Shown one piece after another: positions 41,278-52,552 of a DNA stretch of 64,000 bases. Under the pieces are notes generated by a model that was not told the origin of the DNA, did no database searches, and saw nothing but the letters and a program-made list of their open reading frames with translations. A program made the position numbers and the translations under genes. The stretch's first letter is position 1. Every line of letters starts with the position of its first letter. This stretch comes from Comamonas terrae. GTDB lineage: Bacteria; Pseudomonadota; Gammaproteobacteria; Burkholderiales; Burkholderiaceae_C. Location: contig NZ_BCNT01000005.1 of NCBI RefSeq assembly GCF_001544075.1, positions 124,001 to 188,000 on the forward strand. Reading direction: 5' to 3'.

Positions 41278-42651
41278 TCAGGATGTTGCGGGGATGGCGC
41301 CGGGCAGCGGCAGCAGCAGGCCGATGCGCGTCTGACCGCCGGCCGATTCGGCAAAGGTGCGGCCGCCGTGCAGGCGTGCAATGGCTGCCACGATGGCCAA
41401 GCCCAGGCCATGGTTGCGGTCGGCCTGGCTGCGCGCCGCATCGCCGCGGTAGAAGCGGTCGAACAATCGCGGCAGATGCTCCGCAGGAATCGGCGGGCCC
41501 TGGTTGATGACGGCCAGCTCCACATCGCCTGCGCCTTCATGGCGGGCGCAGGGGTGGTGGCTGATCTGCACGGCAATCGTCGAGCCCGGCGCGGCATAGC
41601 GCGTGGCATTGCCCAGCAGGTTGGACAGCGCGCGGCGCAGCAGCCGCGCGTCGACCTGCGCCGGGACATCGCCCCGCACGACCACCTGCACGCCGGCTTC
41701 CTGCAGCGCCGCTTCATGGAATTCGATGACCTCGTGCGCCAGCGCCGCCAGGCTGGCCACGGCACTCAGGCGCGCACCCTGGCCGCGGTCGGCCTGGGAG
41801 AGGAAGAGCATGTCGCCCACGATGCCGGCCATGCGCTGCAGGTCCTCGAGGTTGGAGGACAGGACCTCGCGCAGCTCGGCCTCGCCGCGCGGCTTGCGCA
41901 GCGCCAGTTCGCAGCTGCTGATCAGCGTGGTCAGCGGCGTGTTCAGCTCGTGCGCCACATCGGTGTTGAAGGCCTCCATCTGCCGGTAGGCCACGGACAG
42001 GCGCTCGAGCAGCGCGTTGAACTGGGCGATCAGCGGGCGCAGCTCCTGGGGCTGGCCGCTGTCGTCGAGCCGGCGCTGCAGGTCCTGCGCCGACAGCCGG
42101 CGCGTCTGCTCCACCAGCGAATGCAGCGGCGCCAGCCCGCGGTGCACCAGCCAGATGCCGGCCAGCGACACCAGCAGCGTGCCGATCACCGCGGCCAGCC
42201 CCAGCGTCCAGGCCAGGTGGCGCAGCAGCGCGTCGTCATCGCTGCGGTCCAGCTGCAGGTCGGCCTGCACCGGCTGCCCGCTGCCGGGCAGCCGCACCGC
42301 GAAGCGCCGGTGCAATGGGCGCCCATCGCCCCCGGCGCCGTGGCGCGGATGCTCGTACACCGGGCTGCCCTGGGCGTCGAGGATGCGCAGCGACAGCTCG
42401 TCGTGCCCGGTCAGGAAGTCGTCGAGCATGTGCGCCAGCTCGGGTGCCCCATGCACCGCCCGCCCCTCGGCCAGCAGGTGCTGCACGGCCTGCTGCTTGT
42501 GGTCCAGCACCTCCTGCTGGCGCAGCGCCAGCGCCAGCGCGATCACCACGTACACCGCCACGCACACCAGCCCCAGGCCCAGCATGGTCTGCAGCGCCAG
42601 CCAGCGCGACAGGCGCCGGCCCAGGTGGGGAACGTCGGACTGCCAGGGCAT
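41278..42651 (-). CDS. Heavy-metal sensor histidine kinase (CzcS/CusS type)
   Basis: 457 residues. Two membrane segments (about 20-45 and 152-174) flank a periplasmic sensor of about 105 residues; a HAMP linker follows; the H-box is MEAFNTDVAHELNTPLTTLI; N, G1 and G2 boxes are visible (LLGNATRYA, NHGLGLAIVAAIARLHGG). This is the layout of metal sensors CzcS, CusS and IrlS. The ATG at 42651 overlaps the regulator stop by one base (ATGA); an in-frame GTG at 42654 is an alternative. It should phosphorylate the regulator encoded just upstream, with czcCBA as target on the other strand. Confidence 0.9.
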   Translation of the reverse strand: MPWQSDVPHLGRRLSRWLALQTMLGLGLVCVAVYVVIALALALRQQEVLDHKQQAVQHLLAEGRAVHGAPELAHMLDDFLTGHDELSLRILDAQGSPVYEHPRHGAGGDGRPLHRRFAVRLPGSGQPVQADLQLDRSDDDALLRHLAWTLGLAAVIGTLLVSLAGIWLVHRGLAPLHSLVEQTRRLSAQDLQRRLDDSGQPQELRPLIAQFNALLERLSVAYRQMEAFNTDVAHELNTPLTTLISSCELALRKPRGEAELREVLSSNLEDLQRMAGIVGDMLFLSQADRGQGARLSAVASLAALAHEVIEFHEAALQEAGVQVVVRGDVPAQVDARLLRRALSNLLGNATRYAAPGSTIAVQISHHPCARHEGAGDVELAVINQGPPIPAEHLPRLFDRFYRGDAARSQADRNHGLGLAIVAAIARLHGGRTFAESAGGQTRIGLLLPLPGAIPATS

Positions 42652-43337
42652 CACGGCGCGCGCGACTCCAGCACGTAGCCCATGCCGCGCACGGTGTGCA
42701 GCAGCGGCCGCTCGAAGGGCTGGTCGAGCTTGAGGCGCAGGCGCCGCACGGCCACTTCGACCACATTGGTCTCGCTGTCGAAGTTCATGTCCCAGACCTG
42801 GGAGGCCAGCTCGGTGCGCGACAGCACCTCGCCCTGGCGGCGCAGCAGCAGGCTCAGCAGATTGAACTCCTTGGCCGTCAGGTCCAGGCGCTGGCCGGCG
42901 CGCGTGGCGCGGCGGCGTATCAGGTCCAGCTCGAGGTCGGCCATGCGCAGCACCGTGGCCTCGGGCACGGCCTGGGCTGCTGCGCCGCGGCGCAGCAGCA
43001 CATGGATGCGCGCCACCAGCTCCGAGAACGCGAAGGGCTTGACCAGGTAGTCGTCGGCGCCGCCCTGCAGGCCCTTGACGCGGTCCTCGACCTGGCCGCG
43101 CGCGGTCAGCATCAGCACCGGGGTCTGCCGGGACTGGCGCAGCGCCGCCAGCACGGCCAGGCCGTCGATGCCGGGCAGCATGCCGTCGAGCACGATGAGG
43201 TCGTAGGCCAGCTCGGTGGCCAGATGCAGCCCGTCGATGCCGTTGTGGGCCACATCGACCACAAAGCCTTCTTCGGTCAGGCCTTTGTGCAGGTACTCGG
43301 CCAGTTTGATCTCGTCCTCGACGACCAGCAGTTTCAT
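42651..43337 (-). CDS. Heavy-metal response regulator, OmpR family (CzcR/CusR type)
   Basis: 228 residues. Receiver domain with acidic pair VVEDE, phospho-acceptor Asp in [15 protein letters not shown], Thr in VLMLTAR and Lys in DDYLVKPF; C-terminal winged helix ending [20 protein letters not shown] and [12 protein letters not shown] 43337 (MKLLVVEDE) matches the family; ATG 43346 adds three residues. It is divergent from czcC and likely binds the palindrome at 43382-43401, and a second one at 49517-49532. It is translationally coupled to the kinase gene. Confidence 0.92.
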   Translation of the reverse strand: MKLLVVEDEIKLAEYLHKGLTEEGFVVDVAHNGIDGLHLATELAYDLIVLDGMLPGIDGLAVLAALRQSRQTPVLMLTARGQVEDRVKGLQGGADDYLVKPFAFSELVARIHVLLRRGAAAQAVPEATVLRMADLELDLIRRRATRAGQRLDLTAKEFNLLSLLLRRQGEVLSRTELASQVWDMNFDSETNVVEVAVRRLRLKLDQPFERPLLHTVRGMGYVLESRAP

Positions 43338-43381
43338 GGGCCGCATTGTGCGCGATCCATGCCTTCAGCCGCCATGCAGCC

Positions 43382-43438
43382 AGATGACGAATTTGTCATC
43401 TTCCGGTCAGAGAGGCGTCGCCCCCGGGTTTCTACAGT
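43382..43438 (+). promoter_or_regulatory. Metal-regulator operator and -10 of the czcCBA operon
   Basis: AGATGAC-GAATTT-GTCATCT at 43382-43401 is a near-perfect 20-bp inverted repeat. The extended -10 CTACAGT starts at 43432, 40.5 bases from the palindrome centre (43391.5). The -35 is poor, as expected for an activator-dependent promoter. The same layout recurs at 49517-49571. Confidence 0.7.
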
Positions 43439-43471
43439 CGCGGCAGGCTGGAGAGAGCCAGGAGTTTTTTT

Positions 43472-44806
43472 ATGTTCGATGTCCCGTTCCGCACCCTGCG
43501 CTGCAGCCTGCTGGGCCTGGCCATGGCTGCCGCATGGCCTGCAGCCCGGGCCGAAGCGGTACATGCCGCGGAGGCCGATACCGCGGCGGTCGGTCGTGCG
43601 CCGGTGGGTGATGTGTCGGTGGGTGATGCGCCGTCGCTGTCATTGCCGCAGGCGCTGGCTCTGGCGCTGGATCACAACCCCGGCCTGCGCGCGGCGCGCC
43701 AGGCGCTGGCGGCCAGCGAGGGCGCCGTGCTGCAAAGCCAGGCCCGACCCAATCCCGAACTCGCGTATTCGCAGGAAGACACGCGCAGCAGCACGCGCTC
43801 GGTGACGCTGCAATGGAACCAGACCGTGGAAGTCGGCGGCAAGCGCGCGGCCCGCATGCGCGTGGCCGAGCGCGGCCGCGATGTGGTCCGGGCCGAACTG
43901 GCCGCCGCCGAGGCCGCGCTGCGCGCCGATGTGCGCGCGGCCTTCTTTAGCCTGCTGGCCGCGCAGCAGCGCGTGAGCCTGGCCAGGCAGTCGCTGGAAA
44001 TTGCCCGCGGCGCGCGCGAAGCCGCGGCCAAGCGCGTGGCCGCGGGCAAGATCGCGCCGCTGGAAGAGACCAAGGCCCGCGTGGCCGAGTCCGGCGCGCA
44101 GCTGGAGCTGGCCCAGGCGCAGTCGGGCCTGCGCGTGGCGCGCGGACAGATGCAGGCGCTGTGGGGCGACGCCGTGCGTCCCTTCGGAGACGCTATAGGC
44201 GAAGGCTCGGGGGGCGTCGATGCGCTGCCCGAGGTACCGGCGCTCCAGGCGCTGCAGCAGCGCATGGAGCAGGCCCCGGCCGTGCTGCGCGCACGCCAGG
44301 CCCTGGCGCAAAGCCGGGCCGTCGCCGAGCTGGAGCGCGCACGGCGCCTGCCCGATCCCACGCTGAGCCTGGGCGTCAAGCGCGCCACGGAAGTGGGGCG
44401 CAACCAGCTGGTGGTCGGCATCTCGGTGCCGCTGCCGGTCTTCGACAGCAACCGTGGCAACCAGCTGCAGGCCCTGCGCCTGGCCGACCGGGCCGAGGAC
44501 GAGCTGCAGGCCGTGCGCATCCAGCTGCAGGCCCAAGTGTTCGAGGCGCGCGAGCAGCTGCAGGCCAGCAGCCAGCAGGCCCGATTGCTGGCCGGCGAGG
44601 TGCTGCCCACGGCACGCACGGCCTATGAGCTGGCCGCGCGCGGCTTTGCGCTGGGCAAGTTCGCCTACCTCGACGTGCTCGACGCCCAGCGCACCTGGTC
44701 GGAGGCACGCAGCCAGTACCTGGAGCAACTGCTGGCCACGCAGCGCGCGGCCGCCGACATCGACCGCCTGCTGGGCGCAGAACCATCCGACCGCACCACA
44801 CCATGA
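43472..44806 (+). CDS. czcC: Heavy-metal efflux outer membrane protein CzcC
   Basis: 444 residues. A signal peptide ends near ARAEA; the mature part is a TolC-type fold of two helical repeats (SLSLPQALALALDHNPGLRA; VPALQALQQRMEQAPAVLRA). It forms the outer membrane channel of a CBA tripartite metal pump. GAGAGAGCCAGGAG precedes the ATG. A short Val/Gly/Asp repeat (VGRAPVGDVSVGDA) after the signal is a local oddity with similar DNA units. The stop overlaps the czcB ATG by four bases. Confidence 0.9.
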   Translation: MFDVPFRTLRCSLLGLAMAAAWPAARAEAVHAAEADTAAVGRAPVGDVSVGDAPSLSLPQALALALDHNPGLRAARQALAASEGAVLQSQARPNPELAYSQEDTRSSTRSVTLQWNQTVEVGGKRAARMRVAERGRDVVRAELAAAEAALRADVRAAFFSLLAAQQRVSLARQSLEIARGAREAAAKRVAAGKIAPLEETKARVAESGAQLELAQAQSGLRVARGQMQALWGDAVRPFGDAIGEGSGGVDALPEVPALQALQQRMEQAPAVLRARQALAQSRAVAELERARRLPDPTLSLGVKRATEVGRNQLVVGISVPLPVFDSNRGNQLQALRLADRAEDELQAVRIQLQAQVFEAREQLQASSQQARLLAGEVLPTARTAYELAARGFALGKFAYLDVLDAQRTWSEARSQYLEQLLATQRAAADIDRLLGAEPSDRTTP

Positions 44807-46140
44807 GCAACACTCCATCCCCCACACCCCTGGCGCCGCGCCGTACCGTCGTGGCGATCGCCGCCATCCTCGCGCTGGGTGCGCTGGCGGCCGTGCTGAT
44901 CCTGCGCAGCGGCACCCCAGGCGGATCCGGGGCCGAGGCGGCCCATGGGCACGGCCACAGCGAAGCCGCAGGCCATGCCGACGGCGAGCACCATGGCGCG
45001 GCGGCCTCTGCCCACGCGCACGACGAGGCGCATGCCGATGGCGAGCACCATGAAGGCGGCGGGGCGCCTGCGGCCCGCAAGTCCGAAGCCGGCCACGATG
45101 AGGACGAAGGCCTGATCGCCATGGATGCCCAGCGCATGGAGACAGCCGGCATACGGCTGGCCGAGGCCGGCCCGGCCACGGTGCGCTCCGTGCTGCAGCT
45201 GCCCGGCGAAATCCGTTTCAACGAAGACCGCACGGCCCATGTGGTGCCGCGCGTGGCGGGCGTGGCCGAGAGCGTGGCCGCCAACCTGGGCCAGAACGTG
45301 AAGAAGGGCCAGCTGCTGGCCGTGCTCAGCAGCGCCGCCGTGTCGGAGCAGCGCAGCGAGCTGCTGGCCGCACAGAAACGCCTGTCGCTGGCGCGCACCA
45401 CCTATGCGCGCGAAAAGCAGCTGTGGGAGGAAAAGGTATCGGCCGAGCAGGACTATCTGCAGGCCCGCCAGGCCCTGGGCGAGGCCGAGATCGCGGTCTC
45501 CAACGCCCAGCAGAAGCTGGCTGCCACGGGCGCGAGCGCGGGCGGCGCGGGCGGCCTGAACCGCTTCGAGCTGCGCGCTCCGTTTGACGGCGTGGTGGTG
45601 GAAAAGCACCTGGCCGTGGGCGAGGCCGTGCAGGACACGACCCAGGTCTTCACCATCTCGGACCTGCGCTCGGTCTGGGCCGAGATGCGCGTGGCTGCTC
45701 CCGACCTGCCGGCCGTGCGCGTGGGCGAAAAGGCCACGGTGCGGGCCACGGCCTTCGATTCCTCGGCCACGGGTGAAGTGGCCTATGTGGGCGCGCTGAT
45801 CGGCCAGGACACGCGCACGGCGCCCGCGCGCATCACGCTGCCCAATCCCGACGGCGTCTGGCGTCCGGGCCTGTTCGTGAACGTGGAGCTGACGGCCTCG
45901 TCCCGGCAGGCCGCACTGGCCGTGGCGACATCGGCCATCCAGCGCATGGAAGGCCAGCAGGCCGTGGTCTTCGTGCCCGTGCAGGGAGGATTCCGGGCCC
46001 GGCCCGTGCGCGTGGGCCGCTCGGATGCCAAGGCGACCGAGGTGCTCGAAGGCCTCCAGCCCGGCCAGCCCTATGTGGCCGAAGGCAGCTTCGTGCTCAA
46101 GGCCGAGCTGGGCAAGGCCAGCGCTGAACACACGCATTGA
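44803..46140 (+). CDS. czcB: Heavy-metal efflux RND periplasmic adaptor CzcB
   Basis: 445 residues. N-terminal membrane segment (TVVAIAAILALGALAAVLIL), then a His-rich metal-binding region (about 45-85) with HGHGHSEAAGHADGEHH and a second ADGEHH block, which looks like an internal duplication. The rest is a standard adaptor: coiled-coil hairpin around 180-240, barrel-sandwich halves (VPRVAGVAESVAANLGQNVK, ELRAPFDGVVVEKHLAVGEA) and beta-barrel. The His-rich segment is typical of zinc/cobalt/cadmium systems. Dispersed repeat copy C follows the stop by six bases. Confidence 0.92.
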   Translation: MSNTPSPTPLAPRRTVVAIAAILALGALAAVLILRSGTPGGSGAEAAHGHGHSEAAGHADGEHHGAAASAHAHDEAHADGEHHEGGGAPAARKSEAGHDEDEGLIAMDAQRMETAGIRLAEAGPATVRSVLQLPGEIRFNEDRTAHVVPRVAGVAESVAANLGQNVKKGQLLAVLSSAAVSEQRSELLAAQKRLSLARTTYAREKQLWEEKVSAEQDYLQARQALGEAEIAVSNAQQKLAATGASAGGAGGLNRFELRAPFDGVVVEKHLAVGEAVQDTTQVFTISDLRSVWAEMRVAAPDLPAVRVGEKATVRATAFDSSATGEVAYVGALIGQDTRTAPARITLPNPDGVWRPGLFVNVELTASSRQAALAVATSAIQRMEGQQAVVFVPVQGGFRARPVRVGRSDAKATEVLEGLQPGQPYVAEGSFVLKAELGKASAEHTH

Positions 46141-46146
46141 CCTTGA

Positions 46147-46222
46147 CCCCCTGAGCCGCTTCGCGGCTTCCCCCCAGGGGGACGACGGCCCATGCTGCGG
46201 GGCGGCCCTTGCTGGCCGTCTC
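46147..46222 (+). repeat. Structured dispersed repeat, copy C (between czcB and czcA)
   Basis: CCCCCTGAG through GGCCGTCTC. Stem 1 is AGCCGC-TTC-GCGGCT (46154-46168), the middle stem CCCCC/GGGGG, and the outer stem GACGGCC/GGCCGTC (46184-46190 with 46214-46220). It lies inside the czc operon, widening the czcB-czcA gap to 154 bases. Confidence 0.82.
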
Positions 46223-46294
46223 GGGTTTGGGCCATGCCTATTTCAGAACGCGTGTGCAAGGCGCGGAAATCGCTACTGCGGCTAGGAAAGAAAC

Positions 46295-49444
<3,150 letters not shown>

Positions 49445-49466
49445 CCGTCTTCACGTTGCCTCGTCC

Positions 49467-49501
49467 AAAGCCGGAGCCTTGAACAGGGCCCCGGCTTTTT
49501 T
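49467..49501 (+). terminator. Intrinsic terminator of the czcCBA operon
   Basis: AAAGCCGG (49467-49474) pairs with CCGGCTTT (49491-49498), followed by TTTTTT; the 16-base loop can pair further. It starts 23 bases after the czcA stop. Confidence 0.8.
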
Positions 49502-49516
49502 GTGGACCGTACGTGG

Positions 49517-49571
49517 ATGACAGCAATGTCACGGTCTTGTGGGCGTGCTGTCGGAGCCCGGTTCCTACAGT
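49517..49571 (+). promoter_or_regulatory. Second metal-regulator-type operator and -10, upstream of the DUF4148 gene
   Basis: ATGACAGCAATGTCAC (palindrome TGACA-N4-TGTCA, 49518-49531) followed by extended -10 CTACAGT at 49565-49571. The distance from palindrome centre (49524.5) to the -10 is 40.5 bases, exactly that of the czcC promoter, and the bases before the -10 (CCCGG-TT-CTACAGT) also match. Confidence 0.65.
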
Positions 49572-49635
49572 GGATGCATCTTTCCGCAACGCTGGAAAGA
49601 GAGCCCCTTCCACCACTTCTGAAAGGAACCAGACC

Positions 49636-49986
49636 ATGACGCAACGCCGCTTCTTTCCCGCTTCCCTGATGGCTGGCCTGGCCGCATCGGCGGCAATCAT
49701 CCTGCCCGGCGCCGCCATGGCCGGCAGCTACTGGCATCCGGCCAACAACGAATCCGGGGTCACCACGCATCCCGACCATTTCCGCAGCAGCAAGACGCGC
49801 GCCCAGGTGCTGGCGGAGGCCGAGACCGCCGTGCGCCAGGGCGGCGCGTCGCGCTTCAACGCCAGCGTCTATCCGGCCGATGCACCGCAGGCCGCCGGCG
49901 GCAGATCGCGCCAGGAAGTGATCGGCGAACTGCTCGACGAAACGCCGGCGCAGCGCGAGGCGCGCCAGCGTGCCTTTGGCGGCTGA
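49636..49986 (+). CDS. Small exported DUF4148-type protein
   Basis: 116 residues. Signal peptide MTQRRFFPASLMAGLAASAA cleaved near AMA-G (residue 29). The mature part carries SKTRAQVLAEAETAVRQGG, the hallmark of the DUF4148 family of Burkholderiales exported proteins, and an Arg/Glu-rich end. The role of the family is not known. GAAAGGAACC precedes the ATG. The promoter copies that of czcC, so expression with the metal pump is expected. It ends ten bases from the convergent XRE regulator. Confidence 0.82.
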   Translation: MTQRRFFPASLMAGLAASAAIILPGAAMAGSYWHPANNESGVTTHPDHFRSSKTRAQVLAEAETAVRQGGASRFNASVYPADAPQAAGGRSRQEVIGELLDETPAQREARQRAFGG

Positions 49987-49996
49987 GCCTGGCCTT

Positions 49997-50419
49997 CTAG
50001 GATTGGGCCGCGCGCTCGGCCTCTTCGGCCGCATGGGCGCGCGCAATGGCCAATATGACGTCGCGCGCCAGGCGCCGCTTGGGCACGGGCAGGCGCAGAT
50101 AGAGGTCGAACAGCTCGCGGTCCTCGTAACCCAGGGAAACGCTCCAGGGCGCGGGCTGCTCGCGGGTCCGGGGCACCTCGGCGGGGTCCCAGGCCAGTTC
50201 ATGCGCAGGCACTTGCAGCCATTCGGCCAGAGTGGCCAGCTTGCGGTGGCCGGGAACGGTTTCGCCCAGCAGCCAGCGGCGTACGCCGTGCAGCGTCATG
50301 GGCTTGCCCCAGTAACGGCTGTTGAACTCGCGCTCCAGGACCGAAGGCTTGGCCTCGTAGCCTGCCGCCTCCATTGCCTCGCGTAACTTTTGCGCAAACC
50401 GCTGCTTTGCATTCTGCAT
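49997..50419 (-). CDS. XRE-like helix-turn-helix transcriptional regulator
   Basis: 140 residues. Residues about 1-75 form a Cro/CI-like domain: FAQKLREAMEAAGYEAKPSV, GKPMTLHGVRRWLLGETVPG, HRKLATLAEWLQVPAHEL. The C-terminal half (about 95-140) is helical and Arg-rich and may mediate dimerisation. The gene start lies next to GTAACTTC/GAAGTTAC inverted repeats, and another GTAACTTTT lies inside its first codons, which suggests self-control. It is divergent from a 97-residue unknown protein. No phage or plasmid genes are near. Confidence 0.82.
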   Translation of the reverse strand: MQNAKQRFAQKLREAMEAAGYEAKPSVLEREFNSRYWGKPMTLHGVRRWLLGETVPGHRKLATLAEWLQVPAHELAWDPAEVPRTREQPAPWSVSLGYEDRELFDLYLRLPVPKRRLARDVILAIARAHAAEEAERAAQS

Positions 50420-50454
50420 GCGGCTGCAACTTATAAAAATGCCGGATGCCGAGC

Positions 50455-50475
50455 GTAACTTCTATTTGAAGTTAC
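50455..50475. promoter_or_regulatory. Inverted-repeat operator in the XRE regulator upstream region
   Basis: GTAACTTC-TATTT-GAAGTTAC, a perfect 8-bp inverted repeat. A further AAGTTAC copy lies at 50505-50511 and GTAACTTTT at 50384-50392. Four AAGTTA-type half-sites in 130 bases flank the divergent starts, which points to cooperative binding by the XRE protein (inference). Confidence 0.65.
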
Positions 50476-50483
50476 ATTAATGA

Positions 50484-50513
50484 TTGACTTTCGGTTAAGT
50501 TAAAAAGTTACAT
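50484..50513 (+). promoter_or_regulatory. Promoter for the small gene divergent from the XRE regulator
   Basis: TTGACT (50484-50489), 18-base spacer, TTACAT (50508-50513). The -10 overlaps an AAGTTAC half-site, so the XRE protein could block it. The region is AT-rich, unlike the rest of the window. Confidence 0.55.
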
Positions 50514-50561
50514 CATGGCTAGCCCGCGCGTTGGGCTGGCCGAAGGCGAGGAGGCTGGACA

Positions 50562-50855
50562 ATGGGCTTGAATCGCGATGAGCAGGCGCCCGCGCACTGC
50601 GACCCCGGGACCCATGCCGCGGCATGGGTCAGGGCCGGGGAAGCAAGGATTCCACGACCGTTGACCCGGGCACAGATCGAGACCATCCGTGCCAACGTGA
50701 AATATTTGAAGGCCTTGCGTGAACAGGAGCGAGCTTGCGAGGGCGCCGCAGGGGGGCGCATGCCAACCTCGGCCGGTGATTCGCCAGATGATTCGGCCGC
50801 GACCGCGCCTGAAGCGCCCGGCACCCCTTCCGTGCCAGGCATTGCCAAGGCGTGA
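50562..50855 (+). CDS. Hypothetical small protein divergent from XRE regulator
   Basis: 97 residues. A central helical segment (LTRAQIETIRANVKYLKALREQERA cannot be assigned to a family; its middle is ETIRANVKYLKALREQ) and a Pro/Ala/Ser-rich, probably disordered tail (about 60-97). No signal peptide or membrane segment. GAGGAGG lies seven bases before the ATG, a strong ribosome site, and a promoter lies 50 bases ahead, which together support a real gene. Likely controlled by the divergent regulator. It stops seven bases before convergent glcD. Confidence 0.6.
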   Translation: MGLNRDEQAPAHCDPGTHAAAWVRAGEARIPRPLTRAQIETIRANVKYLKALREQERACEGAAGGRMPTSAGDSPDDSAATAPEAPGTPSVPGIAKA

Positions 50856-50862
50856 CGCGGGC

Positions 50863-52398
50863 TCAGAACCTGGGCAGGTCGGGGTGGCTGATCTGTCCGC
50901 TGCGCACCAGCATCTTGCCGTACTCGGCACAGCGGTTGAGCGTGGGGATCACCTTGCCGGGATTGAGCAGCGACAGCGGATCGAATGCGGCCTTGAGCGC
51001 GAACATCTGCTGGTTCTCGGCCGTGGTGAACTGGGTGCACATGGAGTTGAGCTTTTCCACGCCCACGCCATGCTCGCCGGTCACGGTGCCGCCCATGGCC
51101 ACGCTGGTTTCCAGGATGTCGGCGCCGAACAGCTCGCAGCGGTGCAGCTCGTCGGGATCGTTGGCATCGAACAGGATCAGCGGATGCAGGTTGCCGTCGC
51201 CCGCATGGAAGACATTGGCGCAGCGCAGGCCGTATTTCTTCTCCATCTGCTGGATGGCCAGCAGGATGTCGGCCAGGCGCTTGCGCGGAATGGTCGAATC
51301 CATGCACATGTAGTCGGGGCTGATGCGGCCGCTGGCCGGAAAGGCGTTCTTGCGCCCGCTCCAGAAGCGCAGCCGCTCTTCCTCGCTTTCGCTCACGGCG
51401 ATGGCCGTGGCGCCGGCCGCGCGCAGCACTTCGCTCATGCGTGCGATTTCCTCCTCCACTTCTTCCGGCGTGCCGTCGGATTCGCACAGCAGGATGGCTT
51501 CGGCCGTGAGGTCGTAGCCGGCCTTGACGAAGTCCTCGACGGCGGCGGTCATGGGCTTGTCCATCATTTCCAGGCCGGCGGGAATGATGCCGGCCGCGAT
51601 CACGGCGGCCACGGCGTCGCCGGCTTTGCGCACATCGTCGAAGCTGGCCATGATGCAGCGTGCCAGCATGGGCTTGGGGATGAGCTTGACGGTGACTTCG
51701 GTGGCCACGGCCAGCATGCCCTCGCTGCCGATGACGGTGGCCAGCAGATCGAAACCCGGCGTGTCCAGCGCATCGGAGCCGAACTCCACGGGCTCGCCTT
51801 CGATGGTGAAGCCCCTGACCTTGAGCACGTTGTGCACCGTCAGGCCGTACTTGAGGCAGTGCACGCCGCCCGAGTTCTCGGCCACGTTGCCGCCGATGGT
51901 GCAGGCGATCTGGCTGCTGGGGTCGGGCGCGTAGTACAGGCCGTGGGGTGCGGCGGCCTCGCTGATGGCCAGGTTGCGCACGCCGCACTGCACCAGGGCC
52001 GTGCGGCTGTACGGGTCGACCTTGAGGATCCTGTTGAACTTGGCCAGCGACAGCGTCACCCCCATGGGGTGGGGCATGGCGCCGCCCGACAGGCCGGTGC
52101 CCGCGCCACGCGCGATCACGGGCACCTGGATGGAATGGCAGGCCTTGAGCACGGCCTGCACCTGGCTCTCGGTCTCGGGCAGGCAGACCACGAGCGGGCG
52201 CTGGCGGTAGGCCGTGAGGCCGTCGCATTCATAGGGCGTGGTGTCCTCGGTCTGGTAGAGCAGCGCATGCGCGGGCACATGGGGGCGCAGCGCATCGAGC
52301 ACCTGGGCCTGGCGGCGGGCGCGTTCGGTAGCAGCCGGCTGGCGGCGGGCGGCATCGGCGGCGGCCGACGGATCGGAAAGAGAGCTGGCGGGCATCAT
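50863..52398 (-). CDS. glcD: FAD-linked oxidase, glycolate/D-lactate dehydrogenase GlcD type
   Basis: 511 residues. FAD-binding PCMH domain (about 60-240) with VPVIARGAGTGLSGGAMPHP, DPSSQIACTIGGNVAENSGG and GSEGMLAVATEVTVKLIPKP; C-terminal FAD-oxidase domain with NVFHAGDGNLHPLILFD and GTVTGEHGVGVEKL, the catalytic His-containing motifs. It oxidises a 2-hydroxy acid (glycolate or D-lactate) and passes electrons to the respiratory chain. GlcE and GlcF subunits are not in the window after it, so it may work alone, like D-lactate dehydrogenases, or with subunits elsewhere. The start has two adjacent ATG codons. Confidence 0.87.
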   Translation of the reverse strand: MMPASSLSDPSAAADAARRQPAATERARRQAQVLDALRPHVPAHALLYQTEDTTPYECDGLTAYRQRPLVVCLPETESQVQAVLKACHSIQVPVIARGAGTGLSGGAMPHPMGVTLSLAKFNRILKVDPYSRTALVQCGVRNLAISEAAAPHGLYYAPDPSSQIACTIGGNVAENSGGVHCLKYGLTVHNVLKVRGFTIEGEPVEFGSDALDTPGFDLLATVIGSEGMLAVATEVTVKLIPKPMLARCIMASFDDVRKAGDAVAAVIAAGIIPAGLEMMDKPMTAAVEDFVKAGYDLTAEAILLCESDGTPEEVEEEIARMSEVLRAAGATAIAVSESEEERLRFWSGRKNAFPASGRISPDYMCMDSTIPRKRLADILLAIQQMEKKYGLRCANVFHAGDGNLHPLILFDANDPDELHRCELFGADILETSVAMGGTVTGEHGVGVEKLNSMCTQFTTAENQQMFALKAAFDPLSLLNPGKVIPTLNRCAEYGKMLVRSGQISHPDLPRF

Positions 52399-52454
52399 GC
52401 CCCGACTGTAGAGGAAGGATGCCGGCTGCGGCGTGAGTTTTCTTGCAGCCGCAT

Positions 52455-52552
52455 GTGAAAAGCGCTGAAGCTGCCTGTTTTCTAGTGTCTAAAACAATAG
52501 CTGTCCGCGCTTGCCGTGCAATGGTTTGAGGCTGATTTGATGCTTAATCTAT
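52455..52552. repeat. Low-GC palindromic repeat between glcD and a binding-protein gene
   Basis: Contains GAAAAGCGCTGAAGCTGCC and AAAACAATAGCTGTCCGCGC, the same A-run/AATAGCTG/GCGC pattern as the other copies. It covers most of the 145-base gap 52399-52543 and ends at the stop of the downstream minus-strand gene, so it may serve as that gene's terminator. Confidence 0.5.

Noticed and set aside
49997..50855. Prophage or toxin-antitoxin module around the XRE regulator
   Set aside because: No integrase, toxin fold or other phage gene is near, and the small divergent protein resembles no known toxin or antitoxin; treated as a stand-alone regulator pair.
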